Below are positions 21,501 through 30,089 of a stretch of DNA of 64,000 bases, in pieces. The notes beneath the pieces are model-generated. The model made no database searches. It was not told the origin of the DNA and saw only the letters and a list, made by a program, of their open reading frames with translations. Positions within the stretch are counted from its first letter, which is position 1; the number at the start of each line of letters is the position of its first letter. This DNA is from JAHDCJ01 sp039028895 (lineage in GTDB: Bacteria; Bacteroidota; Bacteroidia; Chitinophagales; Saprospiraceae). The DNA is taken from NCBI GenBank assembly GCA_039028895.1, contig JBCCHF010000038.1:1-64000 (forward strand), read 5' to 3'. The position numbers and the translations under genes were made by a program.

Positions 21501-23693
21501 GTTGTGAGCGGACCAATCCAGGGCAGTTGTCCTTTGGTTTGGACAGTAACCCGAACATGGACAGCGACTGACTTCTGTGGGTTTACCGCCACGTGCGACC
21601 AGGTTTTTGAGTTTGAGGATACTACCCCTCCAACGATTTCGTGTCCTGCAGATCCGCCTGCTACGCCATTACCCGGTGATTTGATCCTTGATCCAGTAGG
21701 CCAAAATGTACCTCAGGCTCCTTCGTTGGATCCTGTAATAATTGGCGGGGCAAGTGCTCTTGACAATTGTGGTATTGCTTCACTTGACTTCCAGGATGCT
21801 TTAATTGGGCCTGATCCTTCAGATTGCTCAGCATTGGCTTCAGTCGTCAGAACATGGACAGCAACGGATCATTGCGGGCTATCTGTTGAGTGCATTCAAA
21901 CCTTCATCTTCACTGGCAATACACCTCCAGTAGTCGATTGTCCTATAGACCTTGCTTTAGAATTACCTCCTGGGTTTAATTCGACACCGGTGCCTCCGGA
22001 TACCCCTCAAGATCCATTGGTAGATCCGAATATAACCGGCTTTGCTGTGATTTCTGATAACTTTGGTATTGCTTCCAGCGGTTACCAGGATGTTTTAATT
22101 GGACCATCACCTGCAAATTGTCCTGACCTTTGGATTCTCGAGAGAACCTGGTCAGCCACCAATGTGTGCGGATTAACCACATCATGTGTCCAAACATTTA
22201 CAATTTTGGATACAACTCCCCCAATGATTACATGTCCGCCAGATCAATCATTCGAATGCATGCCAGGGTTTAATCTGACGCCTGTACCTCCGGGCATACC
22301 GCAAGACCCAACGATTGACCCATCAATTACCGGAAATCCGGTAATTTCCGACAACTATGCCATTGAGTCTGTATTCTTTGCAGATATGGTGTCAGGACCT
22401 GACCCTTCTTCCTGCCCTGGTGTTATTGAAGTGCAAAGGCTTTGGACGGTAACCGATGCATGCGGATTGAGCGCCAGTTGTACGCAGATAATTACCATTT
22501 CGGATAATACCCCTCCAGTAGCCAATTGTGCTCAGGATATTACCATCCAGATAAATGTGGATGGTGAGGCAATCATTACTGAAGCAGATGTTGACAATGG
22601 CAGTACGGACAACTGTGGCTCGGTTTCTTTATCCTTAAGTCAATCCTTCTTTGACTGCAGTCAAACAGGTCTGACCGTCGTAAATGTTACTGTAACGGAT
22701 CAATGTGGTTTAACTGACATTTGCCAGGTAAACGTTTTAATTGAAAATCCAACGACGCTATCGGCTGTAGTTTCCAATGAGACTGGTCCGGGTGTGGCTA
22801 ATGGTGCGATTGACCTTACAGTTTCAAATGCGAATCCACCTCTGGATTTCTTCTGGTCTAATGGAGAAACAACTGAGGATATCTCAGGTCTAACCGGACC
22901 TGCAAATTATTCTGTAACTGTTTCAGACCCATTTGGTTGTGAAGTCATCGGTACTTACTTTGTTGACGAGCTGGGTTTATCAGAAGTTGAATTTTGTCTT
23001 AATGCCTTGATTTACAGTTTATTTAACCCATTCTCTCTTCCTCCAATGCCTCCAATGTCCACTACCCTGAGAGATCAGGGGTTAATACCAACCGGACAAC
23101 CATATAATGCACCACCATGGAATTACAGTGGGACGGAAACCTTTGGCTCGCCAGCGCAGGTTCCGACTAATATGTCCGCCTGGATGCTGATGAGGCTTCG
23201 ACCAGTTTCGGATCCTGCAACGGTTTATGCCCAGGAGGCTGTAGTGCTTTTATCAGATGGTTCAATAGTAGATGTCAATGGTGCTTTGCCAAGAATATTC
23301 CTTGACCCAATTGATGATTACTGGTTGGAAATTACTCATATCAATCATCTGCCAGTATTTGCGCCAAGCCCTTTAGTCGTTCAGCAGATTGGTGGTCAAT
23401 TCTGCCATGATTTTACGACTTCTATGAGCCAGGCTTATTCAGATCCAAGCCTAAATGATGATCCAATGATTGAGATGAACTCATTGGGAGGACTGTTTTA
23501 TGGTTTAATTGCTGGAAATGCTCAAAACCTGGATTGCCAGGTTGAAGCCAACGACATCAATATGTTATTTTTCAATTATCTCGGACCAGTTGGATATACA
23601 GCAACCGATATTAATAGGGATGGTCTAACGGATGTGAATGATATAAATATGTTGCTATTCTTTTATAACAGAAACGGGCACAAGCCTTTTTAG
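18531..23693 (+). CDS. Giant secreted HYR protein with two N-terminal STCG modules
   Basis: 1720 residues. A signal peptide ends near LYG-QCN (about residue 26). Two copies of a roughly 300-residue unit follow. Each begins C.P...GG.C.PRS.F.FGEL.PN.GC and continues YFRMPVLEGGCY.ISTCGS.F.TQL.L..GT, then SATVSVRQNNNL.F.SS, and ends with a PKD-like part (NAGPDQ...W...SG.GG). Seven HYR-like repeats follow, one with a nested PPC-like domain starting EVEPNDTPSDAG. An SprB-like repeat and the shared C-terminal block with two F-hands (DINRDGLTDVNDINMLL) end in NRNGHKPF. It is a close paralogue of the next gene, which has three copies of the N-terminal unit. Probably a cell-surface adhesin or matrix protein; no catalytic site is seen. 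Confidence 0.9.
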   Translation: MRNLYLAPIILVALVLMTCNSSLYGQCNPTSNSGGACAPRSNFYFGELVPNNGCDNFAVTNSFDNGEYFRMPVLEGGCYTISTCGSNFNTQLALFEGTNASVPFGWQDNNGPACSGNEASYTFSPSFTDYTRVNVKSFSCQTWTPQSATVSVRQNNNLAFTSSNADMCQGATRTLTAVPLALSSAQPNSGDLGSFSGPGVVGNTFTAPIPIGASEVFTITYTFGFCSVTQDITVVSTSGSPANAGPDQFGLTSTTTNLTATPPTTGTGVWTVLSGSGGSIDDSSSPTGLFTGVLGETYILQWTVTSGSCVSTDNVILEFLPTFTSCDETPNGGGSCTPRSSFFFGELLPNAGCESFAVTNGYDNGEYFRMPVLEGGCYSISTCGSGFDTQLTLYQGTNTTSPFKWRDDDGPFCGGLEASLTFEANFSDYTRVNVNQYDCQIYTTNSATVSVRQNNNLGFLSSTTDMCEGASRLLSATPTPISGTVLPGSGDAGTFTGTGVSGNTFTGPSPAGFAQMYTQTYTFGYCTATQQITVYSLPSAANAGPDQLAIPATSTTLAANSPAIGNGVWSIVSGINGVINDPTSPTSTFSGVLGNTYILRWTVSNGPCSVTIDEVTIEFFIPCDPPQIICPQNVVVECGQDTNPPATGLATGITNCDPNPLISFTDDADFQCAGAGEIIRTWTITDLEGSMASCSQIITVEDTTIPIVNCPVDPPPFDLPLGFNTDPVGPFTPQDPSIDPNVVGAPVIDENCGMPNVTYQDVLSGPNGDCSMLWIVSRTWTVTDPCGQVNSCVQTFTFMDTTDPVVTCPTGILLPPLPSQEVEPNDTPSDAGVLTINGETILTGNADPTPGLDTWIIPDGTSGDITVEIQNITSPVTLVTVNCYIDQARTILNTPYSYTPFDPPLVVTLDPVFYYTITVGDFIPGSAYEVFVTGSPLQSFGPLVPFECPVGFNTDPVGPNTPQDPLIAPSVTGIPEATDNFSLASLDYQDVVSGPIQGSCPLVWTVTRTWTATDFCGFTATCDQVFEFEDTTPPTISCPADPPATPLPGDLILDPVGQNVPQAPSLDPVIIGGASALDNCGIASLDFQDALIGPDPSDCSALASVVRTWTATDHCGLSVECIQTFIFTGNTPPVVDCPIDLALELPPGFNSTPVPPDTPQDPLVDPNITGFAVISDNFGIASSGYQDVLIGPSPANCPDLWILERTWSATNVCGLTTSCVQTFTILDTTPPMITCPPDQSFECMPGFNLTPVPPGIPQDPTIDPSITGNPVISDNYAIESVFFADMVSGPDPSSCPGVIEVQRLWTVTDACGLSASCTQIITISDNTPPVANCAQDITIQINVDGEAIITEADVDNGSTDNCGSVSLSLSQSFFDCSQTGLTVVNVTVTDQCGLTDICQVNVLIENPTTLSAVVSNETGPGVANGAIDLTVSNANPPLDFFWSNGETTEDISGLTGPANYSVTVSDPFGCEVIGTYFVDELGLSEVEFCLNALIYSLFNPFSLPPMPPMSTTLRDQGLIPTGQPYNAPPWNYSGTETFGSPAQVPTNMSAWMLMRLRPVSDPATVYAQEAVVLLSDGSIVDVNGALPRIFLDPIDDYWLEITHINHLPVFAPSPLVVQQIGGQFCHDFTTSMSQAYSDPSLNDDPMIEMNSLGGLFYGLIAGNAQNLDCQVEANDINMLFFNYLGPVGYTATDINRDGLTDVNDINMLLFFYNRNGHKPF
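18606..20395 (+). repeat. Two in-frame copies of a 0.9-kb STCG-module unit
   Basis: Copy 1 runs from about 18606 to 19500 and copy 2 from about 19500 to 20395. They code for the same order of submodules, with matching phrases NGEYFRMPVLEGGCY and ATVSVRQNNNL. The downstream paralogue carries three such copies, so this unit has been gained or lost in whole steps. Confidence 0.8.
20991..21345 (+). other. PPC-like domain nested in an HYR repeat
   Basis: Codes for EVEPNDTPSDAG through YEVFVTGSPLQ and interrupts an HYR repeat between VVTCPTG and FECPVGFN. It is homologous to the insertion at 10080-10450 in the 1799-residue protein and occupies the equivalent site. Confidence 0.65.
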
Positions 23694-23853
23694 GGAGTTT
23701 GTTATTGGGATTTTTGTTAATTTAGGGAGGTGAAAAGGGCAGTAGAAGACTGCCTTACACTATTGACGTTTTATTTCTCATTGCTTGTGTACTTAGTATT
23801 CAATTGTAGATTGGATTCGTGAGTGTAAAGCATCACTTGACCCTAAAAACCTT
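23694..23853 (+). other. Spacer between two giant paralogues
   Basis: 160 bases with no terminator-like hairpin and no clear promoter element. The two paralogues may be co-transcribed or separated by a promoter that I cannot recognise. Confidence 0.35.
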
Positions 23854-26800
23854 ATGAGAAATTTTTACTTCCGCCTCTCTTTTATGGCCTGTCTATTGCT
23901 TTCAATTCATAGCAATAATCTTTTCGCCCAATGCACTCCAACAGGAACAGGTAATGGTCAATGTATTCCCAGGTCGGGTATTTTCTTTGGGGAAATTCTT
24001 CCAAACAATGGTTGCGGCACATTTACGACCATTACCAATTATGATATTGGAGAATATTTCCGGATGCCTGTGCTTGAAGGCGCTTGTTATAGCATTTCTA
24101 CTTGCGGTACAAGTTACGACACCCAATTAACCCTTCATGAAGGAACAAGCACCAATACGCCTTTCGCTGGCAATGATGATAATGGTCCTTTGTGTACTGG
24201 GCTACAAGCTTCAGTTACTTTCATCCCTGACTTTACAGACTACACCAGGGTAGATGTAAGGCGATTTAACTGCCAGGTATATGGAGGGCCTCCATCAGCC
24301 ACTGTGAGTGTAAGACAAAATAACAACCTCGCTTTCACTTCATCTGCGGCTGATATGCTTGCCGGTGAAAACAGAACCCTAACTGCTACTCCTGCTCCTG
24401 TTTTATCTGCTCAGTCAGGTTCAGGTGACCTCGGGACTTTTTCCGGACCAGGTGTAAGTGGGAATGTATTTACTGCACCTAATCCTGTCGGTGCTATTGA
24501 AATTTTTACAATTACCTATACTTTTGGCTACTGTAGTGTTACTCAGGATATTTTAGTATCCGGAGGTTGTCCCTTGCCTCCACCAAATGCAGGGCTTGAT
24601 CAGGCTGGTATTGTAGGAACAAGTGCTACCTTATCTGCCTCTCCCCCTCCTCCCTCAACATCGGGTATGTGGACGATATTATCGGGTTCAGGTGGTTCTT
24701 TTTCTGACGACACATCACCTAGCAGTGATTTCTTTGGCTTAGCAGGAGAAACTTATGATTTGAGATGGACAATTACAGATGGATCCTGCTCAATTTCTGA
24801 TGATGTGACAATAGGTTTTGCAGCCCCGGCAGCCAATTGTCCGGAAACCTCGAATGCAGGTAATTTCTGCAATCGATCAAACGTCTTCTTTGGAGAAATT
24901 TTACCGAATAACGGATGTGAAATTTTCAATACCATTACTAATTATGATCCGGGTGAGTATTTCAGAATGCCGATTCTTGAAGGTGGTTGTTATACGATTA
25001 GTACCTGTGGAAGTGGATTTGATACTCAATTGACACTTTATGAAGGTACAACTACCGCTTCCCCTTGGAAATGGAGAGATGATTTTGGCCCTATTTGTAA
25101 CAACACTGAGGCTTCTATCACTTTTGAAGCAGACTTTACGGATTATACAAGAGTGGATGTCAGACAATACAATTGTCTATCAGGTGGACCTAGCGGCTCG
25201 GCAACGGTAAGCGTACGACAAAACAACAATCTTGCCTTTTTGTCCTCCACAGCACCTATGAACGCTGGAGAGACTAGGGTTTTAGCAGCTACACCAACTC
25301 CTGTAGGTGGGATTCCTGCAGCTGGTTCAGGTGACCCAGGCACCTTTTCTGGCCCCGGAGTAAGTGGGAATATTTTTACAGCACCAAATCCAGCGGGTAG
25401 TCAAGTTTATACGATAACCTATACTTTTGGATATTGTAGTGTAACCCAAGACATTCTGGTAATCGGCTGTCCACTTCCAATACCAAATGCAGGATCTGAT
25501 CAAATAGCTCTGGGCGGTAACGTTGCCAATCTTTCTGCTTCACCTCCCCCTCCTGGAGCAACTGGTATGTGGACCATTTCATCAGGTCCGGGAGGTGTGT
25601 TCTCAGATGATACATCACCTACAAGTAGTTTTACAGGTTTGATCGGTTCGTCCAATGTATTGACATGGACTATTGATGATGGTTCCTGTGAGGCTTCAGA
25701 TGATGTTCTTATTGAATTCGCTCCACCTGCTTCAACTTGTGTTGAAACACCTAATGCTGGAGCAAGTTGTGCACGCTCGAATTTCTTCTTTGGTGAACTC
25801 GTACCAAATAACGGATGCGATAATTTCAATACGACGACCACTTATGATCCAGGAACCTATTTCAGAATGCCCATTCTGGAAGGTGGATGTTACACCATTA
25901 GTACTTGTGGTAGTGGGTTTGATACTCAATTAACACTTTACGAGGGCACCATTACTTCTTCTCCTTACAAATGGAGAGATGACTTTGGTCCTATTTGTAA
26001 TGGAACTGAGGCTTCCCTAACCTTCGAATCAGATTTTACTAATTATACAAGAGTTGATGTCAGACAATTTAATTGTCAGCCAGGTGGTCCAAGTGGCTCT
26101 GCTACAGTTAGTGTCAGGCAAAATAATAACCTTGGTTTTGTTTCATCCCCAGCACCGATGTGTCAGGGTGCGACAAGAACAGTGATCGCAATTCCTTCTC
26201 CTGTTAATATCACTCCACAACCAAATTCAGGTAATCCCGGCACTTATAGTGGTACTGGAATAGTTGGAGATTTGTTTACTGCTCCTGCTCCGGCTGGTTC
26301 AAGTGAGGTAATTCCAATAACATATAATTTTGGGTACTGTGAAACGGTTCAGGGAATTCCTGTATTCAGTTTTCCATCGGCTGCCAATGCAGGCCCTAAC
26401 CAAATAGGTATTGCCACAACCACAACGACCCTTGCCGGTAATGCCCCAACTGTTGGAATTGGTACGTGGTCCATTATGTCAGGCTCTGGAGGATCAATAA
26501 ATAGTGTTAACGACCCAACTTCCGATTTTACGGGTGTTCTTGGTGAAACCTATGTTTTGGAATGGACAATTTCAAACGGGCCATGTAATACCAATTCAGA
26601 TCAAGTTACTCTTGAATTTGGAGAATGTGTAGCACCTGTGGCATTCTGTCCTGCATCTCCAGCTCCTAAAGAGTTATCATTTGGCTTTAATTTGGATCCT
26701 GTAGGACCTAACATTCCTCAAGATCCTTCAGTTTCTCCAACACTTTTCGGGTTTCCTACTGCTGTTGGCATTTGCGAAATAGCAACAGCTGATTACCAGG

Positions 26801-29800
26801 ATGTTCTTCTTGCTCCTACCCCAGGAGACTGTCCAGTTCTTTTTATTCTTGAACGAACATGGACTGTTACCAGCGAAAATGGCGTTGTCACTGAATGCAC
26901 ACAACTCTTTACGCTTACAGACTCTACACCTCCAACTGTTGTGTGTCCTGCTGATGTCAGTTTTGAATGGTCTGACGATTTTAATCAAATATCGGTGCCC
27001 ATAAATACCCCGCAGGATCCAAGTATTGCACCTGGTGTTACAGGCACTCCTGTGCCAGATGATAACGGCGGTATTGCAAGTGGTAGTTACCAGGATGTCT
27101 TGATTGGACCATCCCCTTCAAATTGTCCTGCACTATGGGTAGTTGAAAGAACCTTTACAATCACAGACCTTTGCGGATTGACAACCAGTTGTTTGCAAAC
27201 TATTTCGCTTGAGGATACAACGCCTCCGGATATTACCTGCCCCGATGACCCTCCTCCTATGGAGTGGACTGCTGGTTTCAACCAAGATCCGGTGCCCTTG
27301 AATACGCCTCAGGATCCAAGCCTTCAACCTCCATTCATTTTTGAAGATCTGGATAATTACGACTTAGGGCCAATTACCCCTCAGTCACCTTTATGGGAAA
27401 CGTGGGATCCTGGCACATTGGCTCAAACAGCGCAAGTGAGTAATGAACAGGCTTTATCGGGCTCAAATAGTCTTAAAGTAGAAGGTATCCCGTCTGGAGG
27501 GCCTGTTGATCAGGTTTTGAGACTTGGTGATCAGAACAGTGGAGATTGGGTACTAGTTTTCTTTATGTATGTGCCTTCCGGAAATGGTGCTTTTTATAAT
27601 CTCCAGCACTTCCAGGATATTTTACCTGAATGGGGGCACCAGGTCTTCTTTAATGGTGATGGGACAGGTGAAGTAGACGCTGATGGACTTTCATCTTCTA
27701 ATTTTACTTATCCTCAAGACACCTGGTTTGAAATCAGGCAGGATATTGATATTGAAGGAGATGTGACTACGCTTTTTATAAATGGAAATCCTGTTCAGAC
27801 ATGGCCATTCGCTTCTACATATACAGGTGCTCCTGGAACAGGCCAGATTGGTGCGCTTAACTTCTATCCTTTTTCTGAGGATGGCTCTATTCCATTATTC
27901 TATGTGGATGCTATTAGTTTGACGCCTGGTTCTTCCCCTGGCTTTGGCTTGGCAACTGCAACTGATAATTGCGGTACTCCCGTTATTGATTATCAGGATG
28001 TATTAGTCGGACCATCTCCTGAAAATTGTCCAGATCTGTGGGTAGTTGAAAGAACATGGATTGCGACCGACAATTGTGGTACGACCTCTACCTGTGTTCA
28101 GACATTTACCTTAACAGATACCACACCGCCAACCATAACCTGTCCTGCAGATACGGATCTTGAATGGCCCGCTGGGTTTAATACAACACCTGTTGAACCT
28201 GGTGCAGCTCAAGATCCAAGTGTTGATCCATCCATAACCGGGCAACCGACTTCTTCGGATAATTGTGTTGTTGCTTCTACGACTTTCCAGGATAACCTGA
28301 TCGGGCCATCCCCTACCGATTGCCCTGACCTATGGACACTGGAACGGCTATGGACCGTGACGGATGCCTGTGGCTCAACAGCTACCTGCATGCAGATAAT
28401 CACTTTGACTGATACTACGCCACCTTCAATTGTTTGTCCGAAAGATCCAGCTCCAATAGAATGGACTTCATCGTTCAATACATCTGCTGTTGGTCCGGAT
28501 ACACCTCAGGATCCTTCTATTGACCCAACAATTTTTGGATCACCTGCAGTTTCAGACAATTGCGGTACACCAGCTATTGCTTATCAGGATGTGATATTTG
28601 GGCCTTCACCTGCCAATTGTCCAAATCTATGGGTAGTTGAGCGGACCTGGACAGCAACGGACAATTGTGGCCTATCTACTTCATGTGTCCAAACTTTTAC
28701 ATTGACGGACACTACGCCACCGATTGCAAGTTGCACTGGCGTTGCCACAGTAACTGTTGAAGCCAGTGGCTCAGTATCTCTAGATGCTGCCTCGCTTGAT
28801 ACAGGTAGTACAGATAATTGCGGAATTGAAAGTATCGCATTAAATCAATCAATATTTACCTGTGCCGATGTGGGCGTTCAATCAGTTGACTTCATTGTTA
28901 CTGATGTATGTGGCCTGACATCGATATGTCCCGTTGCTGTAACCGTGCTAAGTCCGATATCATTATCAGCAGTTGTTACAGACCAACTTGGCCCTATCAT
29001 TGCTGATGGAGCTATAGACCTCACTCCATCAGGAGGTGGTGACCCTTATTCGTTTAACTGGTCGAATGGCGAAACAACAGAAGATATTTCAGAACTGGTT
29101 GGTATTATGAATTATGCTGTTACTGTGACTGACGCTAATGGTTGTATGGCTACCGCTTCTTATTTTGTGAACCAAGGAGATCTTTTACCAGTCGAATTCT
29201 GTGTGACGACTTATCTCTACGCAATGTTTGATCCACTGTCTCCGGCACCAAATCCGCCAATGACAACGACATTGCGTGACCTTGATTTAATACCATTGGC
29301 GCACCCGTATACTGGTCCTCCATTTAATTACATCGGTCCAGAGGCATTTCCTTCATTACCGATGGTGCCTGCTGATATGGCTGATTGGCTACTCTTGAAT
29401 ATTAGGCCGATTTCTAATCCTGCATCAATTTTTTACCAGGAAGCTGTAGTGCTTCATTCAGATGGCACAGTCTCAAGCGTTGATGGTAGTCTTCCTCAGG
29501 CTTTCCTTGATCCTGCAGAGATGTATTGGCTTGAAATGCAGCATATCAATCACTTGCCGGTCAGTACACCAATTCCATTCCCGGTTCCTGGTGGTGGCGG
29601 ACAAATATGTAATGATTTCACGGCTGGTTTGAGCTCAGCTTATACCGATTTATTGTTGAATGATGATCCATTGGTCACCATGCCATCCGTAAATGGAATC
29701 GTTTATGGAATGGTTCCTGGCAATGCTCAAAATCTGGATTTCGTTATTGAAGCTAATGATCTTAACTTGATTTTTGTCCATTACCTGGAAAATTTGATTT

Positions 29801-29898
29801 ACGAGTCGTGGGATATTAACCGGGATGCCACTGTAGACGTCAATGACATCAACATGTTGTTCTTCTTCTATAATCGAAATGGGCATACACCTTATTAG
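23854..29898 (+). CDS. Giant secreted HYR protein with three N-terminal STCG modules
   Basis: 2014 residues. A signal peptide ends near LFA-QCT (about residue 26). Three copies of the STCG/VRQNNNL/PKD-like unit run from about residues 26 to 925. About six HYR-like repeats follow; the third is interrupted by a concanavalin/LamG-like domain (27332-27940) with phrases such as SNSLKVEG, WVLVFFMYVPSG and TWFEIRQDIDIEGD. An SprB-like repeat and the shared C-terminal block with two F-hands (DINRDATVDVNDINMLFF) end in NRNGHTPY. The N-terminal units resemble beta modules that present Cys-stabilised loops. Predicted surface-exposed, with the LamG-like insertion a candidate carbohydrate-binding part. 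A terminator follows directly, so this is the last gene of the cluster. Confidence 0.9.
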   Translation: MRNFYFRLSFMACLLLSIHSNNLFAQCTPTGTGNGQCIPRSGIFFGEILPNNGCGTFTTITNYDIGEYFRMPVLEGACYSISTCGTSYDTQLTLHEGTSTNTPFAGNDDNGPLCTGLQASVTFIPDFTDYTRVDVRRFNCQVYGGPPSATVSVRQNNNLAFTSSAADMLAGENRTLTATPAPVLSAQSGSGDLGTFSGPGVSGNVFTAPNPVGAIEIFTITYTFGYCSVTQDILVSGGCPLPPPNAGLDQAGIVGTSATLSASPPPPSTSGMWTILSGSGGSFSDDTSPSSDFFGLAGETYDLRWTITDGSCSISDDVTIGFAAPAANCPETSNAGNFCNRSNVFFGEILPNNGCEIFNTITNYDPGEYFRMPILEGGCYTISTCGSGFDTQLTLYEGTTTASPWKWRDDFGPICNNTEASITFEADFTDYTRVDVRQYNCLSGGPSGSATVSVRQNNNLAFLSSTAPMNAGETRVLAATPTPVGGIPAAGSGDPGTFSGPGVSGNIFTAPNPAGSQVYTITYTFGYCSVTQDILVIGCPLPIPNAGSDQIALGGNVANLSASPPPPGATGMWTISSGPGGVFSDDTSPTSSFTGLIGSSNVLTWTIDDGSCEASDDVLIEFAPPASTCVETPNAGASCARSNFFFGELVPNNGCDNFNTTTTYDPGTYFRMPILEGGCYTISTCGSGFDTQLTLYEGTITSSPYKWRDDFGPICNGTEASLTFESDFTNYTRVDVRQFNCQPGGPSGSATVSVRQNNNLGFVSSPAPMCQGATRTVIAIPSPVNITPQPNSGNPGTYSGTGIVGDLFTAPAPAGSSEVIPITYNFGYCETVQGIPVFSFPSAANAGPNQIGIATTTTTLAGNAPTVGIGTWSIMSGSGGSINSVNDPTSDFTGVLGETYVLEWTISNGPCNTNSDQVTLEFGECVAPVAFCPASPAPKELSFGFNLDPVGPNIPQDPSVSPTLFGFPTAVGICEIATADYQDVLLAPTPGDCPVLFILERTWTVTSENGVVTECTQLFTLTDSTPPTVVCPADVSFEWSDDFNQISVPINTPQDPSIAPGVTGTPVPDDNGGIASGSYQDVLIGPSPSNCPALWVVERTFTITDLCGLTTSCLQTISLEDTTPPDITCPDDPPPMEWTAGFNQDPVPLNTPQDPSLQPPFIFEDLDNYDLGPITPQSPLWETWDPGTLAQTAQVSNEQALSGSNSLKVEGIPSGGPVDQVLRLGDQNSGDWVLVFFMYVPSGNGAFYNLQHFQDILPEWGHQVFFNGDGTGEVDADGLSSSNFTYPQDTWFEIRQDIDIEGDVTTLFINGNPVQTWPFASTYTGAPGTGQIGALNFYPFSEDGSIPLFYVDAISLTPGSSPGFGLATATDNCGTPVIDYQDVLVGPSPENCPDLWVVERTWIATDNCGTTSTCVQTFTLTDTTPPTITCPADTDLEWPAGFNTTPVEPGAAQDPSVDPSITGQPTSSDNCVVASTTFQDNLIGPSPTDCPDLWTLERLWTVTDACGSTATCMQIITLTDTTPPSIVCPKDPAPIEWTSSFNTSAVGPDTPQDPSIDPTIFGSPAVSDNCGTPAIAYQDVIFGPSPANCPNLWVVERTWTATDNCGLSTSCVQTFTLTDTTPPIASCTGVATVTVEASGSVSLDAASLDTGSTDNCGIESIALNQSIFTCADVGVQSVDFIVTDVCGLTSICPVAVTVLSPISLSAVVTDQLGPIIADGAIDLTPSGGGDPYSFNWSNGETTEDISELVGIMNYAVTVTDANGCMATASYFVNQGDLLPVEFCVTTYLYAMFDPLSPAPNPPMTTTLRDLDLIPLAHPYTGPPFNYIGPEAFPSLPMVPADMADWLLLNIRPISNPASIFYQEAVVLHSDGTVSSVDGSLPQAFLDPAEMYWLEMQHINHLPVSTPIPFPVPGGGGQICNDFTAGLSSAYTDLLLNDDPLVTMPSVNGIVYGMVPGNAQNLDFVIEANDLNLIFVHYLENLIYESWDINRDATVDVNDINMLFFFYNRNGHTPY
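23929..26630 (+). repeat. Three in-frame copies of the 0.9-kb STCG-module unit
   Basis: Copies begin near 23929, 24834 and 25732. Copies 2 and 3 are closest to each other: both code YTRVDVRQ.NC..GGPSGSATVSVRQNNNL and RDDFGPICN.TEAS. This suggests a recent internal duplication relative to the two-copy paralogue upstream. Confidence 0.8.
27332..27940 (+). other. Concanavalin/LamG-like domain nested in an HYR repeat
   Basis: About 200 residues between NTPQDPSLQPP and GFGLATATDNCG, which are the two halves of one HYR repeat. The segment alternates short beta strands with aromatic residues typical of jelly-roll sugar-binding folds. The family assignment is by appearance only. Confidence 0.5.
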
Positions 29899-29903
29899 AA
29901 AAA

Positions 29904-29935
29904 AAACTTCGGAAGTAACTTCCGGAGTTTTTTTC
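29904..29935 (+). terminator. Intrinsic terminator
   Basis: AAACTTCGGAAG pairs with CTTCCGGAGTTT (one G-U pair) around a TAA loop, followed by a T tract. It begins 6 bases after the stop of the 2014-residue gene and closes the giant-protein cluster. Confidence 0.9.
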
Positions 29936-30056
29936 CAACTCTAGCAAATTTATTTCGACAATAAATACGTTGGCGTATAATTGGCGAGAAAAAATTCATA
30001 ATTGACTAACATTTGAAGTAGGTAAGTTGTGGAAAAAATGACCTGTTTCCCGTTTC

Positions 30057-30084
30057 TTTGTATCTGGAAAAAAAAGTAATTTTG
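30057..30084 (+). promoter_or_regulatory. Possible promoter of the transketolase gene
   Basis: TTTG at 30057-30060 and TAATTTTG at 30077-30084 fit the Bacteroidetes -33/-7 pattern with a 16-base gap. The -7 box ends only 5 bases before the ATG at 30090, which would give an almost leaderless message, so either the promoter or its use is uncertain. Confidence 0.35.
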
Positions 30085-30089
30085 AGTCC

